A model generated the notes under the pieces. The model did not search any database. It saw only the letters and a program-made list of their open reading frames with translations, and had not been told where the DNA came from. Below are positions 27,635-36,591 of a DNA stretch of 61,811 bases, piece by piece. Origin of the DNA: Cyanobacteria bacterium HKST-UBA04 (GTDB lineage: Bacteria > Cyanobacteriota > Vampirovibrionia > Vampirovibrionales > JAGQHJ01); NCBI GenBank assembly GCA_020431915.1, contig JAGQHJ010000006.1:1-61811 (forward strand), read 5' to 3'. How positions within the stretch are numbered: the first letter of the stretch is position 1; every line of letters starts with the position of its first letter. The position numbers and the translations under genes were made by a program.

Positions 27635-29050
27635 ATGTCTCGAATGAGTTGGTCGTTTTTCGGTTCCAGTGATCCGGACAGGATGGGTGAAGGCGATGGC
27701 GGGTTTGAGTCGTTATTTATGGGCGAGTCGCGCTGGTACAGTGCCGAGTTTTTGTATACAGACAACCAACGTCTGCCCGATACGGCCTTTGAGGTGCAGG
27801 GCGGGGTTATCCTGCAGCGCAAACCCATTTCGGCACTAAGCGACGAGGAGTCGGCCAAGCTGGTGCACTACAGTGGCTGCGCCATTACGCCCGGCTTCGT
27901 CAATTCCCACAACCATTCGTTCCAGTCTCTGCTAAAGGGCATTTGCGACGATGCCGACTTTTTTACCTGGCGAGATGACGGGTTGTACAAGTATGCCCGG
28001 CTGATGACAGCCGACGACTTGTACGCCGGGGCCATGTTTGCCTTTGCCGAAATGCTTAAGTGCGGTATTACGACGGTCTGCGATTTCTTTTACATTAACG
28101 ACCAGGCCAACGACAATGCCAAGGCCATTATTGCAGCCGCCCGCGATTTGGGCATTCGCCTGACGATGGCCCGTACCTTGTATGACTGGGATGGGGCACC
28201 CGACCGGTTTATCGAATCGGTGGACGTGGCTGTGGCCAATACCCAGGCCCTGATGGACGACTATGCCAACGACCCGCTGGTCCATGTCGTGCCGGCCCCT
28301 CACAGCCTGCATGGGGCCAGCGAGGCCCTGATTAAGGCCGGCTGCGAATTAAGTGCTGCCTACCACCGGCCCTTCCATATGCATATTGCCGAAGGCCAGT
28401 ACGAACGGCAAATGATGCTCGACAAGCATGGCCTGACCCCGATTCAATACCTCGACAAACTGGGCGTGCTCACCGATCGACTGGTGGGCATCCACTGCGT
28501 TTGGCTCGATGACACGGATATTGACCGGATGGCCGGGGCCGGCACCAAGCTCTCCTATAACCCGTCGTCCAACATGGCCCTGGGCGATGGCGTGACCAAG
28601 ATTCGGCAAATGCTCGATGCCGGTATTACCATTTCGCTGGGGACGGACGGGGGCAGCAGCAACAACCGCGCCTCGATTATCGAGGAAATGCGCATGTGCA
28701 ACCTGCTTCAGAAGGTAGTGCTGTGCGACGCCACCCAGTCGACGGCCGAAGAGGCGTTTTTAATGGGCACGCGCCACGGTGGCACGAATCTGGGCCTGCC
28801 GTTGGGCTCCTTGTCGGCCCAGCATGCCGCCGACTTTGTGGTGTTTAACCTCGACGATCTGTCTCTGCAGCCGGACCCGCAACTGCATTTTGGCAAGCAC
28901 GTGGTGTATGCCGTGCAGCCCGAGGCCATTGATGCGGTGTATGTGGCCGGCCAGCGGATTGTGGAGCGGGGCCATATTGTGACGGTGCCCGATACGGTGG
29001 TGGTGGACCTGGTGAAAACCACCATGAACGGCATGCGCGAACGGCTGTAA
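27635..29050 (+). CDS. Amidohydrolase, S-adenosylhomocysteine/methylthioadenosine/guanine deaminase type
   Basis: A cytosolic metal-dependent deaminase or hydrolase. The amidohydrolase signature is complete: H-x-H in NSHNHSFQSL, the His in HMHIAE, the His in GIHCVWLDDTD, and the metal Asp in SLGTDGGSSNN. The sequence around it (SYNPSSNMALGDG, EEAFLMGTRHGG) resembles the SAH/MTA deaminase-TrzN-AtzA branch. It may act in nucleoside or methylthioadenosine turnover, or on a pterin or triazine-like ring. The frame begins at 27491; I choose the ATG at 27635, with 27644 as close alternative (AGGATG 6 bases before it). The exact substrate cannot be read from the sequence. Confidence 0.85.
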   Translation: MSRMSWSFFGSSDPDRMGEGDGGFESLFMGESRWYSAEFLYTDNQRLPDTAFEVQGGVILQRKPISALSDEESAKLVHYSGCAITPGFVNSHNHSFQSLLKGICDDADFFTWRDDGLYKYARLMTADDLYAGAMFAFAEMLKCGITTVCDFFYINDQANDNAKAIIAAARDLGIRLTMARTLYDWDGAPDRFIESVDVAVANTQALMDDYANDPLVHVVPAPHSLHGASEALIKAGCELSAAYHRPFHMHIAEGQYERQMMLDKHGLTPIQYLDKLGVLTDRLVGIHCVWLDDTDIDRMAGAGTKLSYNPSSNMALGDGVTKIRQMLDAGITISLGTDGGSSNNRASIIEEMRMCNLLQKVVLCDATQSTAEEAFLMGTRHGGTNLGLPLGSLSAQHAADFVVFNLDDLSLQPDPQLHFGKHVVYAVQPEAIDAVYVAGQRIVERGHIVTVPDTVVVDLVKTTMNGMRERL

Positions 29051-29125
29051 CGCGACGGCCGCTAAATTATAGGTACCGATGCTTCTGGTTACAGCGGCAT
29101 GGGCGGTGGTGGCGGGAAGAGACGC

Positions 29126-30292
29126 TTACTTGTAGCGCCGTGTTTTTTTGAGCTTCCCTGTGGTTTTTTTAGGCGCTACAAACGGGGATTGAGCGCTGTC
29201 GGCGGCTTTGGGAAGGAGAGGCCCAGCAACAGCACAGGGCGGTTTTCGTTTTCGTTTGGGTTTTGGGCGCACCTCTCGGATGGCTTCCAGGTATTCCTCC
29301 TCCCCGACCAGCAGCTTGCCCACGTAGGCCAAGGCCTCTGCTTCCAGTTGACGAACCCGTTCGCGGGTCAGCCCCATTTCCTCGCCAATGGTTTTCAAGA
29401 TTTTGGGATCGGCACCGAATAAGCCAAAGCGGTTGGCTAGAATAAAGCCGTACCGCTGCTCATTGGCATCGGGACTTTCCATCAACTCGGGAATCAGGCT
29501 GCTTAACCCCGTCAGTAGTTCTTGTTTGTCCAGGCCTTCAAGGGCCTGATCCGCACTGCCTTCGCCGAGCAGGGCCATTGGGTCATGGCTATCGTCGTCT
29601 GCATGGGCCTGGCCATTACCATTACCATTGGTACCGGCTGCATTGGCCAAGGCCTTTGCAAGGTATCCGCGCTGTCTCTTCTTGATACCCAAATGGTCAC
29701 AGACGGCATCAAAGGTGGGTTCAGGGGTATTGGGTTCCTGCAGGGTTCGCTTGGCTTGCCTGAATTTGCCCATCAGCTCCACCATGTAGGCGGGTATCCG
29801 AACGGTTCTGCCCTGATTAATAAGGCCGATTTTAATGGCCTGTTTAATCCAGTAACTGGCATATGTGGAAAACCGGGTGCCGAATTTCGGGTCGAAGCCA
29901 CTTACGGCGCGTATCAGCCCCAGGTTACCCTCTTCGATTAAATCCTGTAGACCAAGGCCCTTGCCCTGGTAGCCCCGGGCAATGTTGACCACCAGCCGTA
30001 AATTGGCCCGGGTCATGTGCTCTCGGGCTTGGGCATCGCCGGTCTTGATTCGCTTGGCCAGCTCGACTTCCTCGTCGGCGCTTAGCAGGGGGACGGCATT
30101 AATCTCCCTAAGGTAGGTTTCCAGGGGGCTCTGGGCGGCCTTGGCCTGCTTTTGGGCAGGCTTGGCTCGTGCTTTTTTAGCTCCCGAAAAAAGCGGTTGC
30201 CCCGCCTTGGGCATGGGGGTTTTTGCCGGGCTTTGGTAGCCTGGATGACGGGGTAAAACGGGTAAAATGAGCGAAACGGGCGGAATAGACAC
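29126..30292 (-). CDS. Sigma-70-family RNA polymerase sigma factor (alternative)
   Basis: A 388-residue sigma factor. Region 1.2 (SPLETYLREINAVPLL), region 2 (LRLVVNIARGYQGKGLGLQDLIEEGNLG spread, RFSTYASYWIKQAI), region 3 and region 4 (EMGLTRERVRQLEAEAL) are all present, so it is RpoD-like in layout but shorter. It starts with a GTG; the in-frame ATG at 30214 is an alternative. A Gly/Asn-rich insert (NGNGNGQAHADDDSHD) separates region 3 from region 4. A basic tail of about 50 residues (KPKRKRKPP ... TTGKLKKTRRYK) extends beyond region 4, unusual for the family. It is probably a group 2/3 stress or stage-specific sigma factor. No anti-sigma gene is adjacent. Confidence 0.92.
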   Translation of the reverse strand: MSIPPVSLILPVLPRHPGYQSPAKTPMPKAGQPLFSGAKKARAKPAQKQAKAAQSPLETYLREINAVPLLSADEEVELAKRIKTGDAQAREHMTRANLRLVVNIARGYQGKGLGLQDLIEEGNLGLIRAVSGFDPKFGTRFSTYASYWIKQAIKIGLINQGRTVRIPAYMVELMGKFRQAKRTLQEPNTPEPTFDAVCDHLGIKKRQRGYLAKALANAAGTNGNGNGQAHADDDSHDPMALLGEGSADQALEGLDKQELLTGLSSLIPELMESPDANEQRYGFILANRFGLFGADPKILKTIGEEMGLTRERVRQLEAEALAYVGKLLVGEEEYLEAIREVRPKPKRKRKPPCAVAGPLLPKAADSAQSPFVAPKKTTGKLKKTRRYK

Positions 30293-30530
30293 GAGAACAG
30301 ACCACAGGGTAAAGCACTAAATAAAGATGGAAACACCTTAAAATGGTGGTACAAACACGGGCTGTGTCAAATAAAACCCCTGGCCAGCTATAAATTGCAG
30401 CGCTGGATTACATGCCAAGGAGCGAGAGAGGGAGGGAGAACCCGTTCAGGGGCTATGGTATCGCAGCTAGGGTGCTGCAACTAGGGTGCTGTAGCGAACC
30501 GTGGCGGTTTTTGATATTGATCGACCGCAA

Positions 30531-30574
30531 TAAAAAAAGGAAGGCACCGGGCTTGGGGCGGAGGTACCTTCCTT
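30531..30574 (-). terminator. Strong intrinsic terminator on the minus strand
   Basis: On the minus strand AAGGAAGGTACC pairs (one mismatch) with the complementary arm across a 14-base G/C loop, followed by seven T residues (complement of 30531-30537). No minus-strand gene lies immediately to its right, so it ends an unidentified transcript. On the + strand it is followed only by ATTT. Confidence 0.75.
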
Positions 30575-31228
30575 ATTTAGTGGTTGAGCAGACAAGCGTC
30601 AAGTGGTTTGATGAGAGGGTAAAAAGGGGGAGGGTGTGGCGAGGCTTTTTCGACTCGTCTAAAGAGAGAGACACTGTGTGAGCATATATCAGGTAGGTTA
30701 AATCTTAGGGGAGGAGATGTGTACCCCTGTTTTCAAGCAGGTATTTTTATAGTAACAAGTCGCCGTGTCTGATACATTCTGCCGGCGATTACACTTTTTA
30801 TGGTCAATCGGATCAGCAGGGAGGGTGTTCTGACGGTTAGGCACCTGCCGGTTCGGGTTAATGCAGGTACGCCCGTTGGGCCGGCAAACACCTAGAAAAA
30901 CGGGAGGATGAGGGGTGATAGACATGGGCGTTGATCAGATCCTCCGAACAAAGGACTTCAGTTTGGAAAAACTTGGACGATACGGTCAAGGAAAACGTCT
31001 TTGACTGCTTCGGTACAGCTGCGTTAAAGGTCTTTTCTGTTTCATTCTTTTTCTAGCGTTCACTCTCTTTTACTATCTTTCACTAGTTGTCTCTCACGTT
31101 TTATCTGTCACATCGTTGTTTCCCGTTTCGCCTTTTGGTTGTGGTGGGAGTACGCGTACTTATGTGCTGACAGAGTCTTTGTATACTGTCTGTTATTTGT
31201 TGGTAATACCTGATATTGCGAGGTCATT
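30575..31228. other. Intergenic region that may encode a minus-strand RNA
   Basis: No coding region is supported; the longest minus frame (30698-30925, 75 codons) has no ribosome-binding site. The terminator at its left edge implies a minus-strand transcript arising within this region. I saw no tmRNA, RNase P, SRP or 6S consensus. The far right end carries the GAGG ribosome-binding site of the response regulator. Confidence 0.35.
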
Positions 31229-31933
31229 ATGGGACTGCATCGTTTTCTGCATCAATCGGCTCACTTGGCATCCAGTCACCCTGTACGGGTTATGGTGGTT
31301 GAAGGCTCGGACCTGATACGGGCCGGGTTGGTACAACTGCTGGGCGCCCAGCCCGGTATTTCGGTGGTGGGCGAAGCTGGCGACGGCATGGGGGCCGAGC
31401 AGGTGTTTACCCAATGCCACCCGGAAGTGGTGCTGATGGACATTAACCTGCCCGACACCAACGGCATTGCATGCACGCAGCGGCTGCGACAATTAAACCC
31501 GGCGGTTCGGGTGGTGGTTTTGACCGAGTCCGACACGGAACACCACGTCCTGCAATCGCTTAAGGCAGGGGCTTCGGCTTATTGCCTGAAACGGACCAAA
31601 CCCAGCCTGTTGGCCCAGATTATTGCCATGGTGTTTGACGGGGGCACATGGCTTGATGCCACCGTGGCCCCGATTGCCCTGAACTGGTTTCAGCAAACGG
31701 TGCCCGACCGTAACCAACCCCATTCGCTTGGGGTTGAACATGTTCAATTAACGGTCAGGGAACGGGAAGTTTTGCAGTTAATGGCCCAAGGGGCCAGTAA
31801 CAAGGAAATTGCCCAGCGTCTCGACGTGACCATTCATACGGCCAAGGCCCATGTCCACAAAATCATCAACAAGCTTGGGGTGGATGATCGCACCCAGGCA
31901 GCCCTGATGGCCATTAAGGAACGACTGGTTTAA
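31229..31933 (+). CDS. NarL/FixJ-type response regulator
   Basis: A 234-residue protein with a receiver domain (about 18-135) and a LuxR-type helix-turn-helix (about 170-230; LTVREREVLQLMAQGASNKE, HTAKAHVHKIINKLGV). The phospho-acceptor is D71 in VLMDINLPD, with Thr in VVVLTESD and Lys in AYCLKRT, as expected. The acidic pair near the N-terminus that binds Mg2+ is altered: VVEGSD has E25 followed by G26, so only one acid is in place. Phosphorylation may be weak or the protein may respond without it. No histidine kinase is nearby, so it is an orphan. A GAGG site lies 6 bases before the ATG. Confidence 0.92.
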   Translation: MGLHRFLHQSAHLASSHPVRVMVVEGSDLIRAGLVQLLGAQPGISVVGEAGDGMGAEQVFTQCHPEVVLMDINLPDTNGIACTQRLRQLNPAVRVVVLTESDTEHHVLQSLKAGASAYCLKRTKPSLLAQIIAMVFDGGTWLDATVAPIALNWFQQTVPDRNQPHSLGVEHVQLTVREREVLQLMAQGASNKEIAQRLDVTIHTAKAHVHKIINKLGVDDRTQAALMAIKERLV

Positions 31934-32262
31934 CAAACGGTTGGTTTAACCCGAAACGGGCTTATTTAGCGTCGCTCGTGGTTGCCCGATACCGGATCTG
32001 CCCATGGAAGGGGGGGCTGGACGAGTTGAATACTGGCCAAAGAAGGCTTTTTTTACCGGGTTTTAGCCGGTTCACCGGGTCGAGAGCATCCGTTTGATGG
32101 GGGGTAGGGGTTATTTAAACATCCTGTTACAAAAACTAAACAATTAGTCGAATTTGCCTATATCTAAACTATAGGAATTAAGAGCCGTAATCAGTCTGGT
32201 TCACCCGAGAAAGACTCAATTGCCTGGTTACACTTTACACTGCGTCAGGGAGAAGCGAATCA
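31934..32262. other. Intergenic region before the RTX/VWD-like gene
   Basis: No gene is seen in these 329 bp. A small hairpin CCCG-AAA-CGGG followed by CTTATTT just after the regulator stop may be a weak terminator. The 3' part is AT-rich and contains the GGGAGAAG ribosome-binding site of the next gene. Confidence 0.3.
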
Positions 32263-34569
32263 ATGTTCCCCAACCCGTTTTTCAATTTTTCAGGCCAATC
32301 GTACAACCCGTTTATGCAGAATGGGCAACAAGGGGCCATGCCGTATCAGGTCAACACCAATCGCCAAACCTTTTCGACGGGTGGCGTGACGGTTGGCTAT
32401 AACAACTACGCTTTGGGTAATAACCCTGCTACCGCTTTGGATGCCCTTAACGCGGCTGCCAGTCAAAACCAGAACCAGGCTTATTTTAACAACTCCTATG
32501 GGTTCTACAATCCGTATTTTATGATGCCGCCCACGCAGCAGCAGCAACCGCTTTATAATCCGTTTGGCTGGATGTCGAGCTGGTTGATGAGTTTGCTCGA
32601 CAACGCCAAAACCACGACCGACACGACTGGCACAACGGCGTCGCAGAATGATACCACGTCGAATACGAGCACCGGTTCGACGACGAGCCAGACTGATCTG
32701 CAGTCCAGCTACACCAGCCTGTTCAATGGCTTCTTCAGCCAGTTGACCGATGCGCTGAAAACCTTCAAGGATGCCGTCAAGCAAGGTAGCGGGAGTACCA
32801 CCGGCAGTACAACCACCACCACTACCACCACTACCACCCCGGCCAACCAGAACTTTGGCGATGTGGTGAACGACGACGTGTATTTCAAGGGTAAAGCCAC
32901 CTTCGGATCGGTGGGGAACAGCTCGCTTAACGGTAGCCGTGACGAAGACGATGTTACCATTGCCAAGGCCGAGAACATGACCATTGACACGGGCCGTGAT
33001 GACGACATCATCAAGGTTGACCAGATGGTTTCGAGCAAGGTAACCGGTGGCGACGGCTACGATGAAGTGCACGTTAAGGTTTCCCGTAACTCCTACGTGT
33101 ACGGGGGCGAGGGCAATGACACCATTTACCTCGATGCCAGCGACAAGCTGTCGTCGGGTAGTACCTATTATGGTGACAATGGTAACGACAAGTATGTCCT
33201 GAGCAAGGATCACCAGTTCGATACGATGACCCTCCATGGGGGTGGCGGCACCAACATTCTTGAAATTCAGGGTTACACCCGTGAGCAGGTGAAGGTTGAG
33301 CGGATTAATGGTAGCACCGCCCACTTCTACTTGACCTTGCCCAACGGCAGCAAAATGACGGTCTACAGCGTCCAGGAGTTTCAGTTTGATGACGGGCCGG
33401 TGGCCTACAGCGAGCTGCTCGACAAGTTTGACGTTGGGGCCGACAACGTGAATGCCGAAAAATCCCTGAAGTTTACCGCCGAGGATGCCAAGGACTTTAT
33501 GGCTAAGGCCTTGGGTGATTCGCCCAACCTAAGCCGTGCCGGTATCCAGGCCAAGCTGATTCACCTGAACAAGCCCAGTGTGGATGCCGATCCGCGCTTC
33601 GTGCAGTTCCTGCAGTCCTTGCAGGATGAGCAGGTGTTTGCCGACATTGCCGGGGTCAAGGTAGACCAGTTGACCATGGACACCGTCATTACGGCAGACC
33701 AGTTCAACAAACGCCTGGCCAAGGACGGGTACGATCGCGACTTTACCGCCCAGTACAGCGAGTTTGACGTTCCGCCGCTGCCGGTGGTCGAATACGCGGC
33801 CACGGACAAGAGTGCCTATTCCTGGGGCGACCCGCACTATGTTACCTACACCAACGGGGCCACCGTCAACTGGCATGGCGACCCGACCAAGACCGACGAG
33901 TTGGTAATGTACGTCAAGGAAAGCCATTTTTCCCTGGGATCGTCGCTGGCCAGCTGGAACGGCACCGCCGACACGGTGACCGTCAACCAGGAAGACTATG
34001 CCATTTTTAACACGGAAAAAGGCCAGTACCGCGTTGTGGCCGATCCGACCAACAAGACGGTGACCATGTTCAGCCCCGACGGAACCCAACGTAACCTGGT
34101 GGCCGGCGAAAAAGTGGACTTCGTGTTCAGAACCGAAGATCTGTTTGGCCAGAGTGGCGATGTAGATAACCGCGTCTCGGGCTTCGTGCAGTTTGATGCC
34201 AACGGCAACGGCTTGGTGCTTAACGCCGGTACCACCGTTAACCAGATTACGTTTAACGGCAGTGGCCAGCAAAGCTACACCAATATTCGGACCGCACCCA
34301 CCGAGCTGTTGTTCCAGCAGAAGAGCAATGATCCGGATGGCGTGCTGAACCGCTCCGACGGCTTGCACGGCGCCCAGTTTAATGCGGACTTTGAAGCCTT
34401 TGATGGCACGAAGCTCTGGTTCGACACGGACAATGACCATACGAAGGACGCCAACGAGTTAAACGTCGACTTCAAGGATTACATTGCCTACCTGCCCGAG
34501 ACCGATGCGCAGAAAACCTCGGCCCTGTACTTTGCTGCAATGGAAGCCTTTGACCGGGTGCGCGGCTAA
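32263..34569 (+). CDS. Secreted RTX-repeat and VWD-like protein
   Basis: A 768-residue protein with no Sec signal peptide. The N-terminal 100 residues are rich in Asn, Phe, Tyr and Gln (PNPFFNFSGQSYNPFMQNGQ). A Thr/Ser-rich linker (about 115-195) contains a run of ten Thr. RTX-type calcium-binding nonapeptides follow at about 262-312 (TGGDGYDEV, GGEGNDTIYL, GDNGNDKYV). Further on, SWGDPHYVTY (GDPH at 522-525) matches the start of a von Willebrand D-type module. RTX proteins are usually exported by type I secretion with an uncleaved C-terminal signal; no such transporter genes are in the window. GGGAGAAG supports the ATG. It probably acts outside the cell as an adhesin or matrix protein. Confidence 0.8.
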   Translation: MFPNPFFNFSGQSYNPFMQNGQQGAMPYQVNTNRQTFSTGGVTVGYNNYALGNNPATALDALNAAASQNQNQAYFNNSYGFYNPYFMMPPTQQQQPLYNPFGWMSSWLMSLLDNAKTTTDTTGTTASQNDTTSNTSTGSTTSQTDLQSSYTSLFNGFFSQLTDALKTFKDAVKQGSGSTTGSTTTTTTTTTTPANQNFGDVVNDDVYFKGKATFGSVGNSSLNGSRDEDDVTIAKAENMTIDTGRDDDIIKVDQMVSSKVTGGDGYDEVHVKVSRNSYVYGGEGNDTIYLDASDKLSSGSTYYGDNGNDKYVLSKDHQFDTMTLHGGGGTNILEIQGYTREQVKVERINGSTAHFYLTLPNGSKMTVYSVQEFQFDDGPVAYSELLDKFDVGADNVNAEKSLKFTAEDAKDFMAKALGDSPNLSRAGIQAKLIHLNKPSVDADPRFVQFLQSLQDEQVFADIAGVKVDQLTMDTVITADQFNKRLAKDGYDRDFTAQYSEFDVPPLPVVEYAATDKSAYSWGDPHYVTYTNGATVNWHGDPTKTDELVMYVKESHFSLGSSLASWNGTADTVTVNQEDYAIFNTEKGQYRVVADPTNKTVTMFSPDGTQRNLVAGEKVDFVFRTEDLFGQSGDVDNRVSGFVQFDANGNGLVLNAGTTVNQITFNGSGQQSYTNIRTAPTELLFQQKSNDPDGVLNRSDGLHGAQFNADFEAFDGTKLWFDTDNDHTKDANELNVDFKDYIAYLPETDAQKTSALYFAAMEAFDRVRG

Positions 34570-34587
34570 GAATACACGTACACGTTT

Positions 34588-36591
34588 CTAAACAGGCTTC
34601 TGTTTTTGAGGCATGGTTTCCGGCGTTTCTTCTGTCGGTTCAACCGGCTGCCGAGGTGGCGATGCCTGGGCAATCAAACCGGCGCTTTCGCATGAGTAGC
34701 AGGTTAGCAATACCGCCCCATAGCCGCTGAGGTAGGTTGTAAAATCCTGCTTCATGGCTGCTTCGTCCCAGTCGAACCGGCCCCCTGGTGCTGCGTTGTT
34801 AAGGGCAATCGTGCTGGTTTGGGCCCCTTGCCGGAAACGTTCTTCTTTGGGGATACCTGGTTCGGTGCCGGTGGTACACCCGTGGCCAATGACGTACACC
34901 ATGGCTTCGGCGTTACAGTGGCCGTGGGCATCGGTATGCTTGTCGGCAAAGGCTTTCATGTCGGCCAGGGCATGTTTGACCGTATCGGCCGTGGGGTGCT
35001 CGAGAAGGGTAACATCGTCCTCGGCCAGACCACGGCCCTGGTAGGCGTGGGTAATGGCCTGTTTGAACATGGTGGCGTTTAGGCGGAAGCGTTCGTAATC
35101 CGCGCCGTCAAAGCCGTCATGGCCGTTGCCTAATACAATCAACACCTTTCGGGGTACGGTTTGGGCCGGATCCCATAAGTCGGGGGGAAAATCGCTTGAG
35201 GTAATAGGCCAGGCCGTGGTGTACCCAGACACACGGATATTTTCGACAGGGGTGTCGTAGGTTTCGCTGTACCCGAGGCGAACCGGGGCTTGGCGGTTCA
35301 GGCTGGGGTATTCCTGGGCAAAGGGTTGGGGGGTGTCGTCCATCAGGCGGCTGGTTAGCTGGTGGACGAGTCCACTGGCCTGAGTCACCGCTTCCCAATC
35401 CACCTCGTCCTCGTTTTGGTTGTGCCAGTGCGTATCCCAAACCACAATTTCCTGAAACACCGGGGTAATGACGTGGGTGTTGGCCGGCCAGTGCGTTGTA
35501 AGCCTGGGGTCGTTTTTAGCGAGCCGAGGTATTTTGGCCATAACGCTTTCAAACGTTTGCTCGGTCGTGGCGGCATCGGGCAGGGCTGCCAGTTTTTTAT
35601 CGGTCTCGGCCAGCTGTTTGTCGAGCTTGACGATGCGGGCCTTAAGCTTGGCCAGGGGTAACAAGGTGTCGCGTTCGGCTAGGCAATGGTTGTGCGTCAG
35701 TTCGTCAACCGAATATGAGGCCAGCTGGTAGCGGGCATGGAGCTGTTCGGCCATGGACGGGTAGCTGGCTTTCAATTCGGTTTTGTAGGCTCGTTCGGCC
35801 CGTCGCTTCTCTCGGCGGTAACGGGCCTGCTCTATTTTTAACGCCATCAGGTCCTGGTAGGCCTCGTTGGCCGCTTCTACCGGTGCAAGCCGGGCCGAAA
35901 AATTATAGGGGGCATCGGCCTCGGGTAAAAAGCCGGGGGGTTCGATGGGGCCATGGGTGCTGGCAAAAGGGTTTGCCCAAGGCAAAAACCCGCCGGCGCC
36001 GGGTTCTCGGAAAAACAGGTTGTCCGTCGTGTCGTCCGAGCCGAAGGGGGTAAAAAGGGGTGGGGGAGTATCGTGGCCAAACCGGCCGAAGGGCCCCAGG
36101 TGGTCTTGGGCCGTGTTGACGTGGGTGGGGTAGGTGGGCTCCCAGAGGGTGAGTCCGCGTTCGACGGTACCGGATCGCTGGAAGGCGTTCTGGTAATAGA
36201 CCCCGGTGGTATAGGCGATGAGGGCCAGCAGCAGTGGTTGTATCCACGAAGGGGCCTGGGTACCGGGCATGGGGGGCATGCTTGCTTTGGGCGCCGCGTA
36301 TCGTTTTTTGGATCGGTGGCGGTCTGCAGAGTGGGGCGAGGCTGTTTTGTGGCGGGTTTGTTTTAGCTGCTTGCGCAGCAATCGACGAAACTGTTGCCGG
36401 GCTTTTTGTTGTTTGCGCTGGTTGCGTTTTAGACCAAAAGCCACTGTGTCGACTGTGCCGTTGGTCGGCCCGGCAAGCGGAAGGCTTGTAAGCGCGTGGG
36501 TATGGCCGTTGTGTTTGCGTTGCGGTGCCGGCAAACGCAACGTCATGCCTGTACCCATGCCTAGCGTGTGTTGAAGTGATTGAATATCCAT
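34588..36591 (-). CDS. Caspase-like (clan CD) peptidase candidate
   Basis: A 667-residue protein. The N-terminal part is basic and low-complexity, with one hydrophobic segment near residues 113-130 (SWIQPLLLALIAYTTGVYY). A long charged helical region follows (about 230-330). The C-terminal 190 residues look like a clan CD cysteine peptidase: strand KVLIVLGNGHDGFDGADYERF, then the His-Gly dyad in VIGHGCTTG (H570), then the Cys strand AVLLTCYSCESAG (C634 with S-C-x-S), the order found in legumain, caspase and metacaspase folds. It would cut proteins after specific residues. The upstream ATG has no clear ribosome-binding site. It is convergent with the RTX gene (18 bp between stops). Activity is inferred from motifs only. 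Confidence 0.6.
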   Translation of the reverse strand: MDIQSLQHTLGMGTGMTLRLPAPQRKHNGHTHALTSLPLAGPTNGTVDTVAFGLKRNQRKQQKARQQFRRLLRKQLKQTRHKTASPHSADRHRSKKRYAAPKASMPPMPGTQAPSWIQPLLLALIAYTTGVYYQNAFQRSGTVERGLTLWEPTYPTHVNTAQDHLGPFGRFGHDTPPPLFTPFGSDDTTDNLFFREPGAGGFLPWANPFASTHGPIEPPGFLPEADAPYNFSARLAPVEAANEAYQDLMALKIEQARYRREKRRAERAYKTELKASYPSMAEQLHARYQLASYSVDELTHNHCLAERDTLLPLAKLKARIVKLDKQLAETDKKLAALPDAATTEQTFESVMAKIPRLAKNDPRLTTHWPANTHVITPVFQEIVVWDTHWHNQNEDEVDWEAVTQASGLVHQLTSRLMDDTPQPFAQEYPSLNRQAPVRLGYSETYDTPVENIRVSGYTTAWPITSSDFPPDLWDPAQTVPRKVLIVLGNGHDGFDGADYERFRLNATMFKQAITHAYQGRGLAEDDVTLLEHPTADTVKHALADMKAFADKHTDAHGHCNAEAMVYVIGHGCTTGTEPGIPKEERFRQGAQTSTIALNNAAPGGRFDWDEAAMKQDFTTYLSGYGAVLLTCYSCESAGLIAQASPPRQPVEPTEETPETMPQKQKPV

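Noticed and set aside
30698-30925. A minus-strand 75-residue protein as the gene ended by the strong terminator
   Set aside because: No ribosome-binding site, biased composition and no hydrophobic pattern; a non-coding RNA is at least as likely.
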